Below, in pieces: positions 17,012-26,289 of a stretch of 64,000 nt of DNA (its first letter is position 1; each line of letters opens with the position of its first letter). The DNA comes from Candidatus Gastranaerophilales bacterium (GTDB lineage Bacteria; Cyanobacteriota; Vampirovibrionia; Gastranaerophilales; Gastranaerophilaceae): positions 55,076 through 119,075 of the forward strand of contig CANRGC010000003.1 of the NCBI GenBank assembly GCA_947630045.1. The letters are read 5' to 3'. The notes beneath the pieces are model-generated. The model did not search any database, was not told where the DNA came from, and was given only the letters and a program-made list of their open reading frames with translations. The translations under genes and the position numbers were made by a program.

Positions 17012-17170
17012 ATGAACTTTATTAAAAAAATTTTTTCACCCGAAAAAAACTCATACATAGGACTTTCAAGTTTTAGAAACAATGAAGACAAAAAACCCGA
17101 AATTAAAAAAGAAATAGCTAACGGCACAAATAAAACAACTCTTACGGGAATAATCAAAAGAGCTTATTAA
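17012..17170 (+). CDS. 52-residue basic hypothetical protein
   Basis: A short plus-strand gene is supported by AAAAAAGGATAA 10 bases before the ATG. The product is hydrophilic and Lys/Asn/Thr-rich (start MNFIKKIFSPEKNS, end TGIIKRAY). It overlaps the convergent DUF212 gene by 4 bases at its stop. A minus-strand frame covering the same bases has no ribosome site and is judged its shadow. Function unknown. Confidence 0.5.
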   Translation: MNFIKKIFSPEKNSYIGLSSFRNNEDKKPEIKKEIANGTNKTTLTGIIKRAY

Positions 17171-17649
17171 TTAAGACCTATAAAGCTTAAATCAAGATAA
17201 TTCGGCAATTGGAAATGAACGAGAATGGCAATAAAAGCCCCCAAAATCATTCCCATTAAAACTTCAAAAGGGGTATGACCCAAGAGTTCTTTTAAAACTT
17301 CATAAGGCTTTGTTTCGTTTGTATGAATTTTCCATTCATCAACGAGCCTGTTTAAAGTTGCGGCGGTTTTTCCCGCAGCACGTCTTATTCCTTGTGCGTC
17401 TTGAAGAACAACCAGCGTAAATCCGAGAGCAATCGCAAAAGAAATGGAAGAAAAGCCTTCAATAAGACCGACACTTACGGTAAGAGCGGCAACACCCGCC
17501 GAATGAGAGCTTGGCATTCCGCCTGTTGTTGTAAAAATTTTGAAGTCTATTTTTTTGTGCATAACAATAAAAATAAATACTTTTAAAATTTGCGCCAAAC
17601 AAGCTGCGCTAATTCCGGACAAAATTGCTTCAAGACCCGTATTATACAT
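17167..17649 (-). CDS. DUF212 / divergent PAP2-like membrane protein
   Basis: This 160-residue integral membrane protein has about four hydrophobic helices. It carries the family signature TTGGMPSSHSAGVAAL, which resembles the PSGH phosphatase motif of PAP2 enzymes, and LLGHTPFEVLMGMILG near the C-terminus. The family (YuiD and plant/cyanobacterial relatives) is annotated as acid phosphatase/haloperoxidase-related; a lipid phosphatase role is inferred only. AGGGGAG precedes the ATG. It follows the prenyl synthase gene by 15 bases on the same strand, so a role near polyprenyl phosphate metabolism is plausible. Confidence 0.85.
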   Translation of the reverse strand: MYNTGLEAILSGISAACLAQILKVFIFIVMHKKIDFKIFTTTGGMPSSHSAGVAALTVSVGLIEGFSSISFAIALGFTLVVLQDAQGIRRAAGKTAATLNRLVDEWKIHTNETKPYEVLKELLGHTPFEVLMGMILGAFIAILVHFQLPNYLDLSFIGLN

Positions 17650-17664
17650 TTATGCTCCCCTTAA

Positions 17665-18561
17665 TTAAAATATTCTTTTTTTAATTGAATTTATTATTTC
17701 CGCAAAAACGCTTGATTCAATATCGGCAGATTTAAGTATATCACAAGTTTTTTCTATTTGGCTATTTAATTTTTGTTTCGCAACTTCAAGCCCATATTTG
17801 TTTACATTGGTTAATTTATTTTCAAAAAGGTCTTTTCCGACTGTTTTTCCCATTTCTTCCGTTGTTGAAATAACATCTAAAATGTCATCTGCCATTTGAA
17901 AGGCAATTCCGAAATTTTTTGCAAATTCTTCAAGATTTAAAAGCTGTTTATTGTCCGCACCGCCTAAAATTCCGCCAATCAGGCATGAGGCAACAAAAAG
18001 AGCGCCTGTTTTATACTGTTGAATATAATAAAGAAAATCGGGGTCATTTCTTAAATTTGTGCGCAATTCAGCCTCTATATCGGCTGTTTGACCGCCGACA
18101 ATTCCGTATATTCCCGCCGCTTTTAAATATTCTTTTACGGCGGATAAAACCCTTTTTTTGTCAATGGTATCCTGTGTTTTTTCAATTATTATCTGTGCGC
18201 CCAAACTTATAAGCGCATCTCCCGCCAAAACGGCAATTGCTTCCCCAAAAACTTTATGATTTGAGGGTTTTCCTCTTCTTAAGTCGTCGTTATCCATAGA
18301 AGGAAGGTCATCGTGAATTAAACTTTGGGCATGCAACATTTCAAGCGCACATGCGGAAGGAATTGCGGGGAAATAATCACCTGAAAAAATTTTGCAAGAT
18401 TCAAGACACAAAATTGCTCTCAGTCTTTTTCCGCCGAGGCATGTTGTATATTTCATTGACTCTATCGTTTTTCTTGCAAAAATATGATTTTTATTTTCAA
18501 GAATTTCATCAAAATATTTTACAAGTGTGTCATCAATTATTTTTTTATATCCCTTAATCAT
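17665..18561 (-). CDS. ispA: Short-chain prenyl diphosphate synthase (farnesyl/geranylgeranyl type)
   Basis: This all-helical enzyme condenses IPP with allylic diphosphates. The first Asp-rich motif is LIHDDLPSMDNDDLRRGKP and the second is FQMADDILDV. The C-terminal half includes IVGGQTADIEAE. Length is 298 residues, typical of bacterial IspA/CrtE. Two extra residues between the Asp pairs (DDLPSMD) mark the bacterial type. Product length cannot be fixed from sequence alone. It overlaps rsgA by 8 bases and precedes the DUF212 gene. Confidence 0.9.
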   Translation of the reverse strand: MIKGYKKIIDDTLVKYFDEILENKNHIFARKTIESMKYTTCLGGKRLRAILCLESCKIFSGDYFPAIPSACALEMLHAQSLIHDDLPSMDNDDLRRGKPSNHKVFGEAIAVLAGDALISLGAQIIIEKTQDTIDKKRVLSAVKEYLKAAGIYGIVGGQTADIEAELRTNLRNDPDFLYYIQQYKTGALFVASCLIGGILGGADNKQLLNLEEFAKNFGIAFQMADDILDVISTTEEMGKTVGKDLFENKLTNVNKYGLEVAKQKLNSQIEKTCDILKSADIESSVFAEIINSIKKRIF

Positions 18562-19573
18562 CGCTTTCCTCGCTGTAGTGAATATTTCTTGTGTTCTGTT
18601 TTATTTTTTTTCTTGAAAGGCTGCGTTTTTTGCTGCTTATTTTGACAAAGTTTTTATCAAGATGTTTTTTAACAAAATCTTCTTCTTTTTGACTTTCATT
18701 TGTAACTTTTTGTTTAAACTCTTTTGCCTCTTTTAAAAAGCTTAAATAGCTCTGATATCTTGATATCGGAATTTTATTTAAATTTTTAATAACAGCACAA
18801 TCTTCATCCTCATCCGTGTGCAGGCAGTCTGAATATTTACACAAGCTTTTTAAATTTTTAATTTCGTCAAATAAATCGCCCAAATCTTTCGGAAGAATAA
18901 AATCAAAAGTTAACCTCGAAAAACCGGGGGTATCCATTATTTTTATTCCTTCAAACTCAATAATTTCGCAATGTCTTGTTGTGTGAGTTCCTCTTTTATT
19001 TTTTTGGCTTACGCTGCCCACCCTTAAGATTTTTTTACTCAAAGCGTTTAAAATTGAACTCTTGCCGACACCCGAAAGCCCCAAAAAAACGATGGTTTTT
19101 CCCTTAATAAGCTCTTTAAAATCGCCAAGCCCGCTTTTTAAAAGGGCGGAAGTGAAAACAATATCATACCCGAGAGGCTTATAAATTGATAAAATTTCTT
19201 TTTGGGCTTTTTCAAAAGAATTCTTATCAAGAAGGTCATCTTTATTAAAACAGAGAAGAACCGGAATTTTATGAAATTTAAGAAATGTTAAATATCTGTC
19301 AAGCTGAATATAGTCAACTGCGGGTTCAAGAAGCGAAGAAACCACAACGACAAGGTCTAAATTGGAAACATTCGGACGGGGAAGGGTGTTTTTTCTTTCT
19401 AAAAGCCCGACTATTGCGCTATCATTCTCAATTTCAACAATGTCGCCGACTTTAATTTTTATTTTCTGTTTTTTTAAAACTTCTCTCAATTTGCAAGTCA
19501 AAATGACGTCATTGCCGTCAATTGGCTTAACGTAATAAAAATCTGAATGAATTTTATAAACTTGACCTTGCAT
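18554..19573 (-). CDS. rsgA: Ribosome small-subunit-dependent GTPase A
   Basis: This circularly permuted GTPase acts in late 30S maturation. An N-terminal OB domain (1-70) precedes the G domain, in which the G4 motif (LCFNKDDL) comes before G1 (GLSGVGKSSILNAL) and G3 (DTPGF). The C-terminal zinc finger (LCKYSDCLHTDEDEDCAV) is present. The last 40 residues are an unusual Lys/Arg/Ser-rich tail ending HYSEESDD. Length is 339 residues against about 300-350 in the family. The start has no Shine-Dalgarno; TATTAT lies 9 bases upstream. Confidence 0.95.
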   Translation of the reverse strand: MQGQVYKIHSDFYYVKPIDGNDVILTCKLREVLKKQKIKIKVGDIVEIENDSAIVGLLERKNTLPRPNVSNLDLVVVVSSLLEPAVDYIQLDRYLTFLKFHKIPVLLCFNKDDLLDKNSFEKAQKEILSIYKPLGYDIVFTSALLKSGLGDFKELIKGKTIVFLGLSGVGKSSILNALSKKILRVGSVSQKNKRGTHTTRHCEIIEFEGIKIMDTPGFSRLTFDFILPKDLGDLFDEIKNLKSLCKYSDCLHTDEDEDCAVIKNLNKIPISRYQSYLSFLKEAKEFKQKVTNESQKEEDFVKKHLDKNFVKISSKKRSLSRKKIKQNTRNIHYSEESDD

Positions 19574-19604
19574 TATAAGCGTATAATACCAAAAATTACC
19601 AAAC

Positions 19605-19633
19605 TTGTCCTAAGTTTTTTGTTATACTATAAT
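19605..19633 (+). promoter_or_regulatory. Sigma-70-type promoter of accD-accA
   Basis: TTGTCC (19605-19610), a 17-bp spacer and a consensus TATAAT (19628-19633) precede the accD start by about 35 bases. Confidence 0.75.
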
Positions 19634-19667
19634 GTAATCAAATTTGAGATTATATAAGGAAATCTAT

Positions 19668-20537
19668 ATGACCTTAACTGATTGGTTTAACAAGAGAAAA
19701 CAAGAACAGCAACAGGCATTAAGAGAAAATGAAATTAATATAGACGATTCCGTCGGAAAACTTTGGAGTCTTTGTTATAACTGCAATTCTCAACTTCCTA
19801 AAAAAGACCTTGAAAACAATAACATGGTCTGCCCGATTTGCGATTATCACTTCAGAATTAGCGCAAGGGACAGAATAAAACTCATTATTGATGAAGGAAC
19901 TTTTGTTGAGCTTTTTTCAAATATCAAAGGGGTTGACCCTCTGGAATTTGTTGACACAAAGCCTTATTACAAAAGACAGGAAGAAGCTCATGAAAAAACG
20001 GGGCTTGATGAAGCTGTTATAACGGGTACAGGTAACATAAACGGGCAAAAAGTCGCTGTTGCCATTATGGATTTTGACTATATGGGCGGTTCTATGGGTT
20101 CTGTGGTTGGCGAAAAAGTCACAAGAATTATGGAAACGGCTCTGAAAGAAAAAATTCCCATGATTGCATTTACTGCTTCAGGCGGAGCAAGAATGCAAGA
20201 ATCTGCCTTGAGTTTAATGCAAATGGCAAAAACAAGCTGTGCCGTTGCAAGGTTAAATGAAGAAAAAATTCTTTACATAACCGTTCTTTGCGAACCCACA
20301 TTCGGCGGTGTTACGGCCAGTTTCGGAACTCTCGGTGATATTATGATTGCCGAAAAAGGTGCAAGAATAGGGTTTGCCGGCAGACGTGTTATTGAACAAA
20401 CAATTAAACAAAAACTTCCCGCAGACTTCCAAACTGCGGAATACCTTTTAAAATACGGACAAATAGACTTTATAGTCGAAAGAAAAGAAATGAAAGAAAA
20501 ACTTTCAAAAATTATCGAAATGCACACAAAAAAATAA
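19668..20537 (+). CDS. accD: Acetyl-CoA carboxylase, carboxyltransferase subunit beta
   Basis: AccD and AccA form the carboxyltransferase that moves the carboxyl group from biotin to acetyl-CoA. The N-terminal Cys4 zinc ribbon is visible (CYNCNSQLP... CPICDYH), followed by a crotonase-like fold with DYMGGSMGSVVGEK and FTASGGARMQE (oxyanion-hole glycines). ATG 19668 is used, with AAGGA 7 bases upstream; an earlier in-frame codon lacks a ribosome site. Length is 289 residues. The gene is followed by accA after 12 bases. Confidence 0.97.
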   Translation: MTLTDWFNKRKQEQQQALRENEINIDDSVGKLWSLCYNCNSQLPKKDLENNNMVCPICDYHFRISARDRIKLIIDEGTFVELFSNIKGVDPLEFVDTKPYYKRQEEAHEKTGLDEAVITGTGNINGQKVAVAIMDFDYMGGSMGSVVGEKVTRIMETALKEKIPMIAFTASGGARMQESALSLMQMAKTSCAVARLNEEKILYITVLCEPTFGGVTASFGTLGDIMIAEKGARIGFAGRRVIEQTIKQKLPADFQTAEYLLKYGQIDFIVERKEMKEKLSKIIEMHTKK

Positions 20538-20549
20538 AGAAAGTTACTT

Positions 20550-21524
20550 ATGATAGAAACAGTCGATAAAAAAGTTCAGGTACTTGATTTTGAAAAACCA
20601 ATCTACGTTATGCAGGAAAAAATCGAGGAATTAAAGAAAATCAGCATGGATACAAATATGAATTACTCATCTGAAATTGAAACTTTAGAAAAACAGACAC
20701 TGGAATATAAAAAAGAGCTTTATGAAAACCTTGAGCCTTATCAAAAGCTTCAAATTGCAAGGCACCCTCAGCGTCCAAACTTCTTTGATTACGTTGAATT
20801 AATGACCGAAGATTTTATTGAATTTCATGGTGACAGAGAAGGCACGGATGACAGAGCAATTGCAGGCGGCGTTTGCAAGATAAACGGAACCCCCATTATG
20901 CTTATAGGCACGGTTAAAGGCAAAACAACGAAAGAAAACCTTGAGTGTAATTTCGGAATGCCTCAACCGCAAGGCTACAGAAAAGCTTTAAGACTTTTTG
21001 AACACGCTTCAAAATTTAATCTTCCGATAGTTACTCTTGTTGATACCATGGGCGCATACCCCGGTATAAAAGCGGAAGAAACCGCACAAGGCACGGCGAT
21101 TGCAGTTAACCTTAAACAAATGGCAAAACTTGATGTTCCGGTTATTTCGGTTATCACGGGCGAAGGCTGTTCGGGCGGCGCTTTGGGGTTAGCCGTTTCA
21201 AATAAAGTAATGATTTTAGAACATGCTTATTATACGGTAATTTCGCCTGAAGGCTGCGCTTCAATTTTATGGCGTGACGCTGCGGAAGCAAACAAAGCGG
21301 CAAATGCGCTTAAAATTACGGGCGACGATTTATTGAAATTTAAAATAGTTGATGAAGTAATCAAAGAACCGATGGGCGGGGCGCATTATAACCCCGAATT
21401 AATGGCAAACACTCTTAAAAACTCAATTGTAAGGGCGCTTGACGAATTTAAAGACATGAGCCCGTTTGAGCTTAGAAATCACAGATATGATAAGTTCCGT
21501 GCGCTTGGTGTTTTTGCGCAATAA
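20550..21524 (+). CDS. accA: Acetyl-CoA carboxylase, carboxyltransferase subunit alpha
   Basis: The 324-residue subunit has an N-terminal helical region (about 1-75), then the crotonase-fold catalytic half: ARHPQRPNFFDYVELM, GDREGTDDRAIAGG, MPQPQGYRKALRL, LVDTMGAYPGIKAEETAQG and ITGEGCSGGALGLAV. It forms an alpha2-beta2 complex with AccD. The accD-accA operon supplies malonyl-CoA together with accB-accC at 13.7-15.6 kb. Confidence 0.97.
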   Translation: MIETVDKKVQVLDFEKPIYVMQEKIEELKKISMDTNMNYSSEIETLEKQTLEYKKELYENLEPYQKLQIARHPQRPNFFDYVELMTEDFIEFHGDREGTDDRAIAGGVCKINGTPIMLIGTVKGKTTKENLECNFGMPQPQGYRKALRLFEHASKFNLPIVTLVDTMGAYPGIKAEETAQGTAIAVNLKQMAKLDVPVISVITGEGCSGGALGLAVSNKVMILEHAYYTVISPEGCASILWRDAAEANKAANALKITGDDLLKFKIVDEVIKEPMGGAHYNPELMANTLKNSIVRALDEFKDMSPFELRNHRYDKFRALGVFAQ

Positions 21525-21541
21525 AAAAATAAGGATAAAAA

Positions 21542-22150
21542 ATGAGTATAAAACTTGAAGAAATAAGAGGACTAAAAGTCATTCCGAAAAACTATGAAAG
21601 TTCAACCGTATGTTCCATAGGGGAAGTTATGCCCGATAAGTTTGAACTTGATTTGGATAAGCTTGAAGAATTCGAACTTAATGATTATAACCAAGGCTCA
21701 GAGATTGAAATTTTCGGTTTGCACAGAAACGGTATTGTATATTTCACATCCGACATTTTGGAAAGAAATGATAAAAAACTTTTGGTGAAACTTCCGGATG
21801 AGGTAAGTGAAATTCAAAGAAGAAAATATTCAAGAATTAAATATGAAGGGACTTTAAAAGTTTCCGATTATGATAATGCAAAAATAATTCCTTGTGATAT
21901 ATCTGCAGGCGGACTTCGTTTTATTTCGGATAATTCATTTGTTGTCGGCAAGGAGTATGATATCAAGATAGAATTATTGAATAATCTTGTTATAAATTGT
22001 ACAATGCAGCCTATAAGAGTTGAAGAAGCTTCGGATGAAAGTCAGCTTTATTCAATTTCCGTTAAATTTAAAAAGATAAGAAGTATAGACAGAATAGCGC
22101 TGATGCAATATTCGCTCAGGCGAATATCAGAGATGGAAAACAAAAAATAA
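21542..22150 (+). CDS. PilZ-domain c-di-GMP receptor (YcgR-like)
   Basis: This 202-residue protein has an N-terminal beta-rich flagellar-brake-like region (1-95) and a C-terminal PilZ domain. The c-di-GMP-binding RxxxR motif is seen as IQRRKYSRIKYEG and the second motif as CDISAGGLRF. Binding residues look intact. It is followed at 17 bases by a histidine kinase and an HD-GYP response regulator, so signal production/degradation and reading sit side by side. It probably controls surface structures or motility; no flagellar genes are present in the window. Confidence 0.88.
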   Translation: MSIKLEEIRGLKVIPKNYESSTVCSIGEVMPDKFELDLDKLEEFELNDYNQGSEIEIFGLHRNGIVYFTSDILERNDKKLLVKLPDEVSEIQRRKYSRIKYEGTLKVSDYDNAKIIPCDISAGGLRFISDNSFVVGKEYDIKIELLNNLVINCTMQPIRVEEASDESQLYSISVKFKKIRSIDRIALMQYSLRRISEMENKK

Positions 22151-22167
22151 ACATTGGAGTTTTATTT

Positions 22168-23829
22168 ATGGGCGACGCTGACACAAAGGTGAACATGCCT
22201 TTTAAACAGAAACAAAAAAACGGCACGAAAACTTTCGGGTTTGGATTTTACCTTTCGTTAGTAACAAGCGTTTTGATTGCTCTTGCAATTATTGTCACCG
22301 TTTTTTATTCGTCAAGATGTATAAATCTTTTAATGCAAGACTATACTTCATCCACCATTGCATACAACAATTATGTATCAATAAGCATAGTAAGAGAGTT
22401 TAAACTTGCGAGAGAAAAAAACTCATATGCAGAAATAAACCAACTTGTAGACATGCTAAAGCATAATAATTATATAAAATATGCTTTTGCATATGAGCCA
22501 AAAACCGGAAAAATTCTCTGGGCTTCAGAGCCGGAGTTTTATAATTTAAATAAAGAACAAATTTATCGTGCCTATCTTTACCCCTTAAGTCAGGAAGGCA
22601 ACATCGAAGAAAAAGATTTCGGATTAAGCCAGTATAATTTTGTTCTCGGGCTTGCAAAGAGCAAAATTCAAAATGACGGCTATAAACAAATGATTGCCCA
22701 TTTAAGATTGTTTCTTATATTTTTCCTCATAATTGCGCTCACTATATCAGCCCATATGAGCCGCCAGATTAATAAACCCTTGATGAATTTGGTTTCGGGC
22801 GTTCAAGAGTTTGGGGAAGGAAATTTTCAATTCAGATTAAAAGAAAGCGGTTTTGCGGAAATTGATAAGCTTGCAAGCGCATATAACCATATGGCGGTTC
22901 AGCTTTACGAGCTTTATAATTCACTTGAAACAAAAGTAAAAGAAAGAACGATTGAGCTTGAAAAAGCTAACGAAAAACTGAAAGAAACCCAAACCATGAT
23001 GGTTCATTCCGAAAAAATGCGTTCTTTGGGTGAGCTTGTTGCGGGAATTGCCCACGAAATCAATAATCCCATTAATTTTATTTACGGGAATATTATGATT
23101 TTAGACAATTATCAAAAAGATTTATTAAAATTAATAGAAAAATATACACAGCTTGATTCCGAAATAGACAAAGAACACCTTCAAGACATTAATGATTTTA
23201 AAGAACAAATTGACATTGAATTTTTAAAAGGCGATATCGGAGATTTAATTAAATCTTGTATTGAAGGGGTTGAAAGAACAAAAAACATAATCTTAAACCT
23301 TAAAAACTTTTCGAGAATGGATGAAATGGTCTTTTCAGAGTGTAACATTCCAAAAGAAATTGACACAACCTTAAGCATTTTGAATAATAAAATTAAAAAC
23401 AGAATTACCGTTCATAAAAATTACGAAGAAAATCTTCCGAAAATTGAAGCCTACGGCGGTCAATTAAATCAAGTGTTTATGAATATTCTTGATAATGCGC
23501 AAGGGGCAATTAAAGACAAAGGTGATATTTATATTACAACAAAGAGATATGATGAAAAAAATATAATTATCGAATTTGAAGACACCGGCTGCGGTATTAA
23601 ACAAGAAAATTTGAACAAGATTTTTGAACCGTTCTTTACAACAAAGCCCGTAGGTCAAGGAACAGGGCTTGGAATGAGCATTTCATATAAAGTTATTCAA
23701 TCTCATAACGGTAAAATATCCGCCGAATCAGAAGTCGGAAAGGGTACGAAAATTACCGTTATTCTTCCAATTCAACATGAAATAAACAACAAAACAAAAG
23801 AACAAGACAAAGAAACAGCAAATGGATAA
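22168..23829 (+). CDS. Membrane sensor histidine kinase
   Basis: The protein has 553 residues. TM1 lies at about 27-50 (FYLSLVTSVLIALAIIVTVF), followed by a periplasmic sensor region of about 130 residues, TM2 at about 178-197, a HAMP segment (SRQINKPLMNLVSG) and a linker coiled coil. The H-box is LVAGIAHEINNPINFIYGN, with phosphorylatable His in HEINNP. The ATPase domain has N-box NQVFMNILDNAQGA, G1 DTGCGI and G2 GTGLGMSI. It overlaps the downstream response regulator by 8 bases, so the two form a cognate pair. The sensed signal is unknown. Confidence 0.93.
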   Translation: MGDADTKVNMPFKQKQKNGTKTFGFGFYLSLVTSVLIALAIIVTVFYSSRCINLLMQDYTSSTIAYNNYVSISIVREFKLAREKNSYAEINQLVDMLKHNNYIKYAFAYEPKTGKILWASEPEFYNLNKEQIYRAYLYPLSQEGNIEEKDFGLSQYNFVLGLAKSKIQNDGYKQMIAHLRLFLIFFLIIALTISAHMSRQINKPLMNLVSGVQEFGEGNFQFRLKESGFAEIDKLASAYNHMAVQLYELYNSLETKVKERTIELEKANEKLKETQTMMVHSEKMRSLGELVAGIAHEINNPINFIYGNIMILDNYQKDLLKLIEKYTQLDSEIDKEHLQDINDFKEQIDIEFLKGDIGDLIKSCIEGVERTKNIILNLKNFSRMDEMVFSECNIPKEIDTTLSILNNKIKNRITVHKNYEENLPKIEAYGGQLNQVFMNILDNAQGAIKDKGDIYITTKRYDEKNIIIEFEDTGCGIKQENLNKIFEPFFTTKPVGQGTGLGMSISYKVIQSHNGKISAESEVGKGTKITVILPIQHEINNKTKEQDKETANG

Positions 23830-24826
23830 AAAATATAAAATTTTGATAGTAGACGATGAACCGGATAACCTTCAGCTTTTGTACAGAACTCTAAGACGTG
23901 ACTATGATGTCACAAAAGCGCAAGGACCTCTTGAGGCGCTTGATATATTAAAAAATCAAGAGTTTGAATGTATTTTGTCTGACCACAAAATGCCCGATAT
24001 GGACGGAGTTGAATTTTTAAAAAGGGCAAAAGATTTATACCCCGAAACCTCATGTCTTCTTGTTACGGCATATTCAGACGTTGAAATTTTAATGAATGCA
24101 ATTAACTATGCAAAAATTTATAAATACATAAAAAAACCTTATTCTCCGGAAGAACTTCTTCATAATGTTCAATTGGCGCTTGAATATTATCAGTTGAAAA
24201 AAGACAACAAACAAATTTTATATGACCTTAAAGACCTTTTTTCAGGCACGATAAACGCAATTATGGACGCCCTTGATTCAAAAGATTCTTACACCCTCGG
24301 GCGCTCAAGAAGGGTTGCTTTCTATACTTCCAAAATTATTGAAAAACTGGACTTAACAAAAACCCAAAGGGCAGAAATCGAGCTTGCGGCGCTTCTTCAT
24401 GATATTGGCATGATAGGGGTAAAAGAAGAAATTCTTCACAAAGTGGAAGCGCTTAGTGATGAAGAACGGGAAGAAATCAAGAAACATATTCTCTATTCCG
24501 TTAAAATTTTGGAAGACATTAAACAGCTTGACAGGGTAACGGAAATTATAAAATATCACCATGAATTTTATAACGGGGAAGGTTATCCCAACAGAGTTAA
24601 AGGGAACGATATTCCTCTCGGAGCGAGAATTATTGCCATAGCGGACGCTTTTGATTCTCTTGTTTCATTCAGACCTTATAGAGAAGGGCTTACATCCGAA
24701 AACGCAATTAAAAAAATCGAGGAGCAAAGGGGAAAACAGTTTGATCCGGAGCTTTTAGATGTTTTTGAAAGCGTTGTTGATGAAGCAAACAAAGAGTGGG
24801 ACAGATTAAACCCTTATAATAACTAG
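23822..24826 (+). CDS. Response regulator with HD-GYP domain (putative c-di-GMP phosphodiesterase)
   Basis: Residues 1-120 form a receiver domain (ILIVDDEPDN, phosphoacceptor Asp in CILSDHKMPDMDG, and the Thr/Lys switch positions LVTAYSD and KYIKKPYSP). Residues about 140-330 are an HD-GYP domain: ELAALLHDIGMIGVKEEIL, KYHHEFYNGEGYPNRVKG and RIIAIADAFDSL. The HD motif reads HDIGM where most active enzymes have HDIGK, so activity is likely but not certain. It pairs with the upstream kinase and with the PilZ receptor. Confidence 0.93.
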   Translation: MDKKYKILIVDDEPDNLQLLYRTLRRDYDVTKAQGPLEALDILKNQEFECILSDHKMPDMDGVEFLKRAKDLYPETSCLLVTAYSDVEILMNAINYAKIYKYIKKPYSPEELLHNVQLALEYYQLKKDNKQILYDLKDLFSGTINAIMDALDSKDSYTLGRSRRVAFYTSKIIEKLDLTKTQRAEIELAALLHDIGMIGVKEEILHKVEALSDEEREEIKKHILYSVKILEDIKQLDRVTEIIKYHHEFYNGEGYPNRVKGNDIPLGARIIAIADAFDSLVSFRPYREGLTSENAIKKIEEQRGKQFDPELLDVFESVVDEANKEWDRLNPYNN

Positions 24827-26274
24827 GCTTTAACTTTGCCTTCAAAAAGAAGTTTTTTGTGAACTTCATTTTCTATATTTTTAATTGCAGGGTTTGTGTT
24901 GTCTCCGTTATTAAGTTTTTTCCTCATTGCAAGGTTTAATTTCGGCTGGGCATATCCCATTAAAATGGCGCTTATCAAAATATTAGCGGCGATTGCTGCG
25001 CCTTTTATAAATTTTGTTTGTTTTAAATATTTTGCAAGATTAGTTTTTTCTGTTGCAGATTCTATAATTTCAACAGTGTGTTCACAAGTTTTTCTTACTT
25101 TATCAGGGCTTATATTTGAAAGCAGACTTAACTGTTCAACCCCTTCTTTAGTTTTAAATGTTCCTATTGCACCGTTTCTTTTAAGAATTTCACCAATATT
25201 AGAGTTTTCTTTATTAAAAATAAAGTCCACCATTTTCTTTGCGGCTTTATTTGAAGCAGACTCTTTTGCAAATTTTACTGCCGCATTTTTTTCATTTTCG
25301 CCCGTAATATTAATGATTTCTTTTGCCTGTTTTAAGAGTTTTGAGCTTCCCTTTTGAGTTTTTTCTTCAACAATTGCCTGTTTTAAAATCTCAGAATCAA
25401 GAGCGGCATAATTTAAGCCTATAGGTTTTTTTAAGATTTTTTTGCTGACAAATTCAAGCCCCGTTTGTAAAGGTTTTGCAAGTCCGTATATAAAGGCGAG
25501 CTGGCATGCTTCTCTAAGCCCGACTTCAAGTTTTTCACCTTTTCTTGCCTGTTTTAACCTTGTTGTAACGATAACTCCGTCAACAAGCGCTGTGTTTGCA
25601 ACGGGGTTTGTCATAAACAAAGAAGCAATTGAATTTAAGCCTTTGAAACTCAAAGATTTTTCGCCCGCAAGACCTTTAAACTGTTTATAAACGGCATCTT
25701 TATGAAGGGCATTTTCCAGAGCGTTTTTCTTCATTTGTTTTTCGATTATCTGTTCTTCAACCTTCTTTTCGGTTCTTTTTTGTTTAAAGGTAATTAACCC
25801 GCATAAAGCAAGACCTATTGCCGCCGTCGAGAGCACAAATTTTGAAACTGCCAAATTTTTTGCACCAACTTTATTGTTAACTGTTTTTGCGAGAATATTT
25901 GCCTGTTCGCTAAATTCACTTCCTAAGCTTTTTGCTTTTTCGCATGCATACTCAAGGGTTGAAGCGGTGGCTTTGCCCCCTTTTGTAAACAGCCTTTTAG
26001 CGTCTATATCAGGGTTTAGCCCCGCTTTTTTGTATGCGGTTTTATTGAAAATTTTCTTAATAAGCGGAATTCCGCCAAGCCATATAACGGTTGTTCCGAA
26101 TTCTTCTATGGCTTTTTCAGCCCCGTCCATTTTTCCGCCGTCTTTAAAATAAGTGTAAGATGTAAGCCCGCTTGATGTTATATCTTTGGCAAACATCGGA
26201 ACGACAGAACCCGTGTTGTCTCCCAGTCTTGAAAATACTTTTGAAATTGTTGATATACTTTCGATAGATGCCAT
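24823..26274 (-). CDS. Large hypothetical membrane protein, lineage-type
   Basis: This 483-residue protein has several hydrophobic stretches (about 73-95, 150-170, 235-260, 435-460) separated by Lys/Ala-rich helices, with no known domain recognised. It contains a LSFKGLNSIASLF segment that recalls the FKG-type short motif in two small proteins at 59-60 kb. AAGGAAAG lies 8 bases before the ATG, and a 25-codon ORF ends just upstream. It ends in a 4-bp convergent overlap with the HD-GYP gene. Function unknown. Confidence 0.75.
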   Translation of the reverse strand: MASIESISTISKVFSRLGDNTGSVVPMFAKDITSSGLTSYTYFKDGGKMDGAEKAIEEFGTTVIWLGGIPLIKKIFNKTAYKKAGLNPDIDAKRLFTKGGKATASTLEYACEKAKSLGSEFSEQANILAKTVNNKVGAKNLAVSKFVLSTAAIGLALCGLITFKQKRTEKKVEEQIIEKQMKKNALENALHKDAVYKQFKGLAGEKSLSFKGLNSIASLFMTNPVANTALVDGVIVTTRLKQARKGEKLEVGLREACQLAFIYGLAKPLQTGLEFVSKKILKKPIGLNYAALDSEILKQAIVEEKTQKGSSKLLKQAKEIINITGENEKNAAVKFAKESASNKAAKKMVDFIFNKENSNIGEILKRNGAIGTFKTKEGVEQLSLLSNISPDKVRKTCEHTVEIIESATEKTNLAKYLKQTKFIKGAAIAANILISAILMGYAQPKLNLAMRKKLNNGDNTNPAIKNIENEVHKKLLFEGKVKA

Positions 26275-26289
26275 TGTTCTTTCCTTAAA

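Noticed and set aside
16963..17157. Minus-strand hydrophobic frame of 64 codons downstream of the DUF212 gene
   Set aside because: No ribosome site, and the plus strand over the same bases has a better supported 52-residue gene with AAAAAAGGAT.
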